Part shown: one piece after another, positions 60,146-64,000 of the stretch
Layout of the letters: each line of letters starts with the position of its first letter
Position numbering within the stretch: position 1 is the first letter of the stretch
NCBI RefSeq assembly: GCF_018617395.1
Contig: NZ_JACSKC010000004.1
Location: 1-64,000, forward strand
Length of the DNA: 64,000 nucleotides
Reading direction: 5' to 3'
DNA from: Exiguobacterium sp. s48
GTDB taxonomy: Bacteria > Bacillota > Bacilli > Exiguobacteriales > Exiguobacteriaceae
Position numbers and translations under genes: made by a program
The notes under the pieces: model-generated
Seen by the model: the letters and a program-made list of their open reading frames with translations, nothing else
Databases searched by the model: none
Told to the model about the DNA's origin: nothing

Positions 60146-61120
60146 TTAAGATAGACGAATCAATACAATCCCAATGACCATGACAACCAAACTCACAAGT
60201 TGAACACCAGTGACCGGATTCTTCTTCGCTCCGAACCAACCGAAACGGTCAATCAGTAAACTTCCGCATAACAGTCCGACAATGACGATGATGACAGCGA
60301 TCCCTGTCCCGACAATCGGTACGATGAGGACGTTTCCTCCGATGAAGAGCGCCCCAATGATCCCACCGAGCCAAATCCACCACGGTTGACCTTTCAATTG
60401 ACCGAGCGGAACGGGTTGGCGTGAGACGAGTAAAATAAGCAAGAGCGCCAACGTTCCGACAATGAAAGAGACCAATGCCCCTTTCAGAGCCGATTCGAGC
60501 ACTGTTCCCAAATAGCCGTTAATGGCCGTTTGAGTGGCACTCATCATCCCAGTGAAAATCCCGAATAGTCGCCAAAGGTTCAGATTCCCCGTGTCCGTTT
60601 CCATGGAGACGACCAGCTTGCCTCTTCGGCGGTTGAGCCAGTCGGATAAAGCGACCGTTCCGATGACTCCTAACAAGACGAGCACGACCCCGAACAAACG
60701 AAGCGCCGTAATTGAATGTTCGACAGAATGGAACCAACCAAAATGGTCAATCAACAACCCCATCAAAATCTGACCAAAAATCGGCATGATGACCGTCTGG
60801 ACACTCCCGAGTCTAGGGAACAGCAAGATATTTCCCGTTAAGAACAAGACCCCTAACAGTCCGCCAATCCACATCCAATCCGGACCTTCCTGAATCACCG
60901 AGCCATCAAATCCGAATGACTGTCCGGTCAATAAGAGTAATAGGGACAAAAAGATCGTCCCGACCGAAAACGATAAAAAGGATGCGACGAAAGGCGAGCC
61001 GACCATCTGACGCAAACGTGAGTTGACACTCGTCTGCATCGGCAGCAAAATCCCAATCGTCAATCCAATCACAATAGCTAACATGAATGTCTTCCTCGAT
61101 TCTTCTAGTTCTGTGTACAT
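60146..61120 (-). CDS. tandem DUF606 transporter (two fused halves)
   Basis: The 324-residue protein has ten helices in two homologous halves. The first starts near residue 15 (AIVIGLTIGILLPMQTSVNSRL) and the second near 183 (GIFTGMMSATQTAINGYLGTVL). Each half aligns with the single-copy neighbours, so it is an internal duplication or fusion. It is first in its unit. GGAGG lies about 12 bases before the ATG. Confidence 0.85.
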   Translation of the reverse strand: MYTELEESRKTFMLAIVIGLTIGILLPMQTSVNSRLRQMVGSPFVASFLSFSVGTIFLSLLLLLTGQSFGFDGSVIQEGPDWMWIGGLLGVLFLTGNILLFPRLGSVQTVIMPIFGQILMGLLIDHFGWFHSVEHSITALRLFGVVLVLLGVIGTVALSDWLNRRRGKLVVSMETDTGNLNLWRLFGIFTGMMSATQTAINGYLGTVLESALKGALVSFIVGTLALLLILLVSRQPVPLGQLKGQPWWIWLGGIIGALFIGGNVLIVPIVGTGIAVIIVIVGLLCGSLLIDRFGWFGAKKNPVTGVQLVSLVVMVIGIVLIRLS

Positions 61121-61171
61121 TGTCAGCTTACGCCTCCGTGCCGAAGAAGAAAAGGACCGATGTCCTCAAAC

Positions 61172-61202
61172 AAAAAACGAACCCTTCTCAGGTGTTCGTT
61201 TT
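61172..61202 (-). terminator. terminator of cluster B genes 3-7
   Basis: Stem AAAACGAAC / GTTCGTTTT with an eleven-base loop overlapping the end of member 3, followed on the minus strand by TTTTTTG. Confidence 0.8.
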
Positions 61203-61670
61203 GGACTCATGGAAGCGTTGATTGCGTGCTTCACGCAATTCTTTCCCTCGTACATGATGCGCATCGAGCGTGTGTAGGTTTCGATTAATGACATACGGTG
61301 CCAGAATCGATAAAACACCGATCCCGAACAACCCGACAATCACGATGACGGACGACAACGAGTCGGCATAATAGGCAGCCAACAAGCAGATGGTTACGAC
61401 GAAGCAGAGCCACTGGACCCCGAAGTCTGTATACACCAGACGCTGATAACGCGCATCCTCGTTAAAGGTAAGAAGCAATTTTGTCTTCCGCCACTCGAAA
61501 CAGAGATACGGGAAAAAACTGATGAAGACGAGGAGTGGGGCGTAGAGTTTGGACTGCGTGGCAATCACGAGCGTCATCACGACCGTCGCGATGGCGACAC
61601 CCCACCCCCAACGCCAATGACTGTCATCCTGCTCCAGCAACTGTTCAATTCGCTTTTCTTTCGTCAGCAT
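61188..61670 (-). CDS. small four-helix membrane protein, cluster B member 3
   Basis: The 160-residue paralogue starts MLTKEKRIEQL and has four helices, the mid-loop FNEDARYQRLVYTDF and the C-terminal LDAHHVRGKELREAR. The ATG at 61670 has AGGAG just upstream; an ATG 15 bases earlier would overlap that site. It overlaps the end of member 4 by 26 bases. It is last in the five-gene run. Confidence 0.78.
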   Translation of the reverse strand: MLTKEKRIEQLLEQDDSHWRWGWGVAIATVVMTLVIATQSKLYAPLLVFISFFPYLCFEWRKTKLLLTFNEDARYQRLVYTDFGVQWLCFVVTICLLAAYYADSLSSVIVIVGLFGIGVLSILAPYVINRNLHTLDAHHVRGKELREARNQRFHESKTNT

Positions 61671-62130
61671 ATGTACTCCTTTCATACGAACGGTATTGCT
61701 TTGTCACCTCATCTCGTGTCGGTTGCTCCGGGTCGACTTGTCGTAATTGTTGGACGGTCTGATAGTGCGTCCATGCTAACACGATGATGCCTAGGCCGAT
61801 GATGATCCATGCGACGGGTGTAATCTGCAGACGACTGAAGAGAACTGCTGCTGTGACCGCTCCAATCCAGTAAGAATAGAGGCGATATAAGCGCTTTGTC
61901 AGCAAGACCCCTCGACCCACCGTGAAAATCTGTAAGACACGTCCTTCCTTGAGTGTCAGTCCTATGAGCAGGACAGTTGTAAGGACCGAACCGATTCCCC
62001 ATATCCACCATGCGTCAAAACCGAGCACAAAACTGTTACAAAAAATAAAAATTCCCGTGAGCCAAAGATGGAAAGTTTGTCGCGACTGCCGATATCCTCC
62101 GATCACTTCAATCCGTTCTTTCTTTGTCAT
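61645..62130 (-). CDS. small four-helix membrane protein, cluster B member 4
   Basis: The 161-residue paralogue starts MTKKERIEVIGGY and ends VDPEQPTRDEVTKQY. Its mid-loop (GRGVLLTKRLYRLY) belongs to the variant without FN..YQR. The start overlaps member 5's stop as ATGA. Confidence 0.78.
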   Translation of the reverse strand: MTKKERIEVIGGYRQSRQTFHLWLTGIFIFCNSFVLGFDAWWIWGIGSVLTTVLLIGLTLKEGRVLQIFTVGRGVLLTKRLYRLYSYWIGAVTAAVLFSRLQITPVAWIIIGLGIIVLAWTHYQTVQQLRQVDPEQPTRDEVTKQYRSYERSTYADERKAN

Positions 62131-62630
62131 GACTGCTTACGACCTTTCCTTGAAATATCATCTAACGTAAGTTTCAAACGTTCTCGGTTTGCCCGGGTCC
62201 ACTCGCCCGATGTGACGTGGTGCTCATCAAGCGCGGACTGTTTCCGGTCAATCCAACGTGGAATCAATATGAGACACGGTCCGCCTATCAGGAGCGTCCA
62301 ACTCATCCACGGTAAGAGATCGATTCCGTTGAAATGCAACCCAATCAAAATCATGAACCAGATCAAACTGACCAACGTGACAGAAAAACCGATACGTAAC
62401 AGACGATGATAACGTGTAGATGGGTTGAAGGACTGCTGTAATATCATCTTCCTCCATTCAAGCCATGTCGTATAAAGAAGTGCGACACCTGGTACAAGAA
62501 TGCTATACGGACTCCATGTCGAAAGAAAATAGATGGATACGCCTAGCATGACTATGCTCACGATGATGTTGAGACGAGTATATCGTTTCTCGAACTGTGC
62601 GATCTGTTGAAATCGTTCGGCTTTGTCCAC
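62127..62630 (-). CDS. small four-helix membrane protein, cluster B member 5
   Basis: The 167-residue paralogue starts MDKAERFQQIAQF. The mid-loop FNPSTRYHRLLRIGF and the C-terminal LDEHHVTSGEWTRAN place it in the FN..Y subgroup. The GTG start has GAGGTG six bases upstream. Confidence 0.78.
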   Translation of the reverse strand: MDKAERFQQIAQFEKRYTRLNIIVSIVMLGVSIYFLSTWSPYSILVPGVALLYTTWLEWRKMILQQSFNPSTRYHRLLRIGFSVTLVSLIWFMILIGLHFNGIDLLPWMSWTLLIGGPCLILIPRWIDRKQSALDEHHVTSGEWTRANRERLKLTLDDISRKGRKQS

Positions 62631-62639
62631 GGTATCACC

Positions 62640-63098
62640 TCAATCTTTTACGAAGTCGAGTCTGATTTCACGACGCATCGGCTGTTCCACGTCGTACTGT
62701 GGAATCTGTCGGTCGAGCATTCTCTGTGCGACTTGCAACAAGATGACTCCGCTTAAAAAGACGATGAGGAGCGACCATATCGGCCAATCAATCAGGACGA
62801 TTAACGGGAAGAGAATCGCCAACAAGACGAGGAGTCCCATTTCCGATACATATTGCCAATCGATGATGCGCTTGGCTTGTTCCACACTGGTCAACTTTCT
62901 GACGAAGCGACGTTCTCGTCCGATGACGTAAAGCATAATCGTGAGTGTGAACGCTAACGGGATGGTGTACATCGGTTCTCCGTTAGACTGAAGGGTGAGA
63001 ACGACAAGTCCTCCTATTAGTATTGCAAGAATCGAGCGCAACAAAAGCCAACGCTGCTGATAACGATAAATCGTATTGATCCGTTCTTGTTTGTTCAT
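62640..63098 (-). CDS. small four-helix membrane protein, cluster B member 6
   Basis: The 152-residue paralogue starts MNKQERINTIYRYQQ. The mid-loop SVEQAKRIIDWQYVSEM aligns with member 7 and with cluster A member 3. The C-terminus reads YDVEQPMRREIRL. The ATG at 63098 has AAAGGATG upstream; two earlier in-frame ATGs are less well placed. Confidence 0.78.
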   Translation of the reverse strand: MNKQERINTIYRYQQRWLLLRSILAILIGGLVVLTLQSNGEPMYTIPLAFTLTIMLYVIGRERRFVRKLTSVEQAKRIIDWQYVSEMGLLVLLAILFPLIVLIDWPIWSLLIVFLSGVILLQVAQRMLDRQIPQYDVEQPMRREIRLDFVKD

Positions 63099-63111
63099 TT
63101 CATTCATCCTT

Positions 63112-63561
63112 TCAGAATCGTCGAATCTCACGACGTGTCGGTTGTTCCGGGTCGAGCCAGCGGATTTGTTGATCGAGTTTTTCTTGAGCCCATAAGATAT
63201 AAAGCAATGCCCCTCCGATAAGAACCACAGGAATCCAAGACCATTCCATGATTCGAATGGCTAGCGGATTGACGAGTGCGAGCAATGTGATGAAGAGGAA
63301 GTCCAGATGATACTGCAGTGTCACGACACGTTTCACCTGTTCTTGCTCCGACAATTGACTGATCGCCTCTGCTTCATTCGAAAAGAAGTAACGAGTCGCA
63401 AGCAACACCCCGCCAATGATGGCGAACCCAATCCAGATGTTCCCGTCCGTTCGCATGAGGAAGTAAACTGCGAGACCTGCCGGAAGCGCTAAGAACAGTC
63501 GTTGCAAAAGTCGCTTTCGATTTGATTGTTGAATGGTATGTAGTCGTTCCTCTTTATTCAT
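63112..63561 (-). CDS. small four-helix membrane protein, cluster B member 7
   Basis: The 149-residue paralogue is first of the five-gene run. It starts MNKEERLHTIQQS and has four helices, the mid-loop EQEQVKRVVTLQYHLDF and the terminal LDPEQPTRREIRRF. GAGGTG precedes the ATG. An ECF-like promoter lies just upstream. Confidence 0.78.
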   Translation of the reverse strand: MNKEERLHTIQQSNRKRLLQRLFLALPAGLAVYFLMRTDGNIWIGFAIIGGVLLATRYFFSNEAEAISQLSEQEQVKRVVTLQYHLDFLFITLLALVNPLAIRIMEWSWIPVVLIGGALLYILWAQEKLDQQIRWLDPEQPTRREIRRF

Positions 63562-63583
63562 CTTAATTCACCTCTTATTCCAC

Positions 63584-63612
63584 TATACGGGATGAGCATG
63601 AGAAAAGTTCCG
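63584..63612 (-). promoter_or_regulatory. ECF-sigma-type promoter of cluster B genes 3-7
   Basis: On the minus strand there is CGGAAC (63607-63612), a 17-base spacer that begins TTTT, and CGTATA (63584-63589). The spacing and -10 equal those of the cluster A and ABC operon promoters; the -35 differs at two positions. Confidence 0.6.
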
Positions 63613-63625
63613 TTATTTTACAAAT

Positions 63626-63653
63626 TAAAAAGGAAGAGCCTGATTGCTCTCCC
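63626..63653 (-). terminator. terminator of the UPF0303 gene
   Basis: Stem GGGAGAGC / GCTCTTCC on the minus strand, followed by TTTTT. Confidence 0.8.
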
Positions 63654-63660
63654 TTCTCAC

Positions 63661-64000
63661 TCATCCTTGTTTGGCTTGATAACGCTCCATGCCTCTAACC
63701 GCATACTCATGATCGAGCTCCGGTGTTAAGCCTGCGACCGTCACCGTACCAATCATCCCGACACCGTTCACGCGGATCGGAAGCGTCCCTCCGATGGCCT
63801 GATAGTCGTTCGCTGGCAACAGTGAATTTGTATCGTGCGAAAGACCCGACTCCTCAAAACGCTTCGCGATGAAGTGCGAGCTACGTTGATAGTGGTCCGT
63901 CACCCGCTTCTTCCGGAACAACCACATGTAATTCTCTTCTGTCGTTCCTTCCATCAAATGCGTGAAGACCGGGATACGGTTCTTTTCAATATGAACGGCG
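63661..64000 (-). CDS. UPF0303 (heme-degrading-domain-like) protein, N-terminus outside the window
   Basis: The visible 112 residues read without a stop to the window edge; a TTG or ATG near 63957 is internal. FTHLMEGTTEENYMWLFRKKRV and the late GTLPIRVNGVGMIGTVTVAGL are typical of the UPF0303/HbpS-GlcG-like fold. Some members bind heme or flavin, but the role is not settled. The gene is intact as far as seen. Confidence 0.85.
   Translation of the reverse strand, partial: AVHIEKNRIPVFTHLMEGTTEENYMWLFRKKRVTDHYQRSSHFIAKRFEESGLSHDTNSLLPANDYQAIGGTLPIRVNGVGMIGTVTVAGLTPELDHEYAVRGMERYQAKQG

Overview
The window looks like the chromosome of a low-to-moderate GC Gram-positive bacterium of the class Bacilli, most likely Exiguobacterium or a close relative (genus-level inference only). 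The reasons are the yeaC-yeaD-yebA-guaA gene order, two guanine riboswitches, a glmS ribozyme, CcpA-type cre sites, PTS operons, sigma-A promoters with GGAGG-type ribosome sites, and a C30/C40 carotenoid desaturase. No tRNA, CRISPR array, transposase or prophage was seen.

Layout. 1-9.6 kb: the 5' end of a 16S rRNA gene (minus strand) with tandem promoters, a VanW-family gene, a purine permease under a guanine riboswitch and a PurBox-like site, guaA under a second and structurally odd guanine riboswitch, the MoxR/DUF58/transglutaminase operon, and a flavin reductase. 9.8-20.4 kb: an orphan histidine kinase; a TPR-containing HTH (RRNPP-like) regulator divergent from a degenerate acyltransferase-like gene and a secreted precursor carrying five identical copies of an octapeptide (a probable pheromone locus); an SH3b-amidase; GNAT and CPBP genes; and an MHYT-GGDEF-EAL protein. 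20.4-28.8 kb: the mannitol PTS operon mtlAFD with mtlR and a stand-alone EIIB-like protein, a PD-(D/E)XK-like orphan, and glmS with its ribozyme. 29-32.5 kb: five tandem genes for small four-helix membrane proteins (cluster A) behind an ECF-sigma-type promoter.

32.6-45 kb is a beta-glucoside block. A GntR regulator and a cellobiose-type PTS with a phospho-beta-glucosidase face a LacI-controlled ABC importer with a second GH1 enzyme. 45-54 kb: a TetR/MFS pair, a secreted glucosaminidase, a two-component system beside a methyltransferase and a DedA protein with a direct-repeat box between them, and an ABC exporter with a TetR regulator. 54-64 kb: a carotenoid desaturase, a small ABC operon with a 29-residue membrane peptide (again behind an ECF-type promoter), seven more paralogues of the cluster A membrane proteins (cluster B, 2 + 5 genes), three YdcZ/DUF606-type transporters around a Crp/Fnr regulator, and the 3' part of a UPF0303 gene.

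Two themes stand out as possibly undescribed. The first is the multicopy peptide pheromone candidate next to a TPR regulator. The second is an apparent envelope-stress regulon: 12 paralogous small membrane proteins, an ABC operon and several mini-membrane-proteins, with three or four promoters that resemble TGAAAC-N17-CGTATA. No ECF sigma gene lies inside the window, so that regulon is an inference from promoter sequence.
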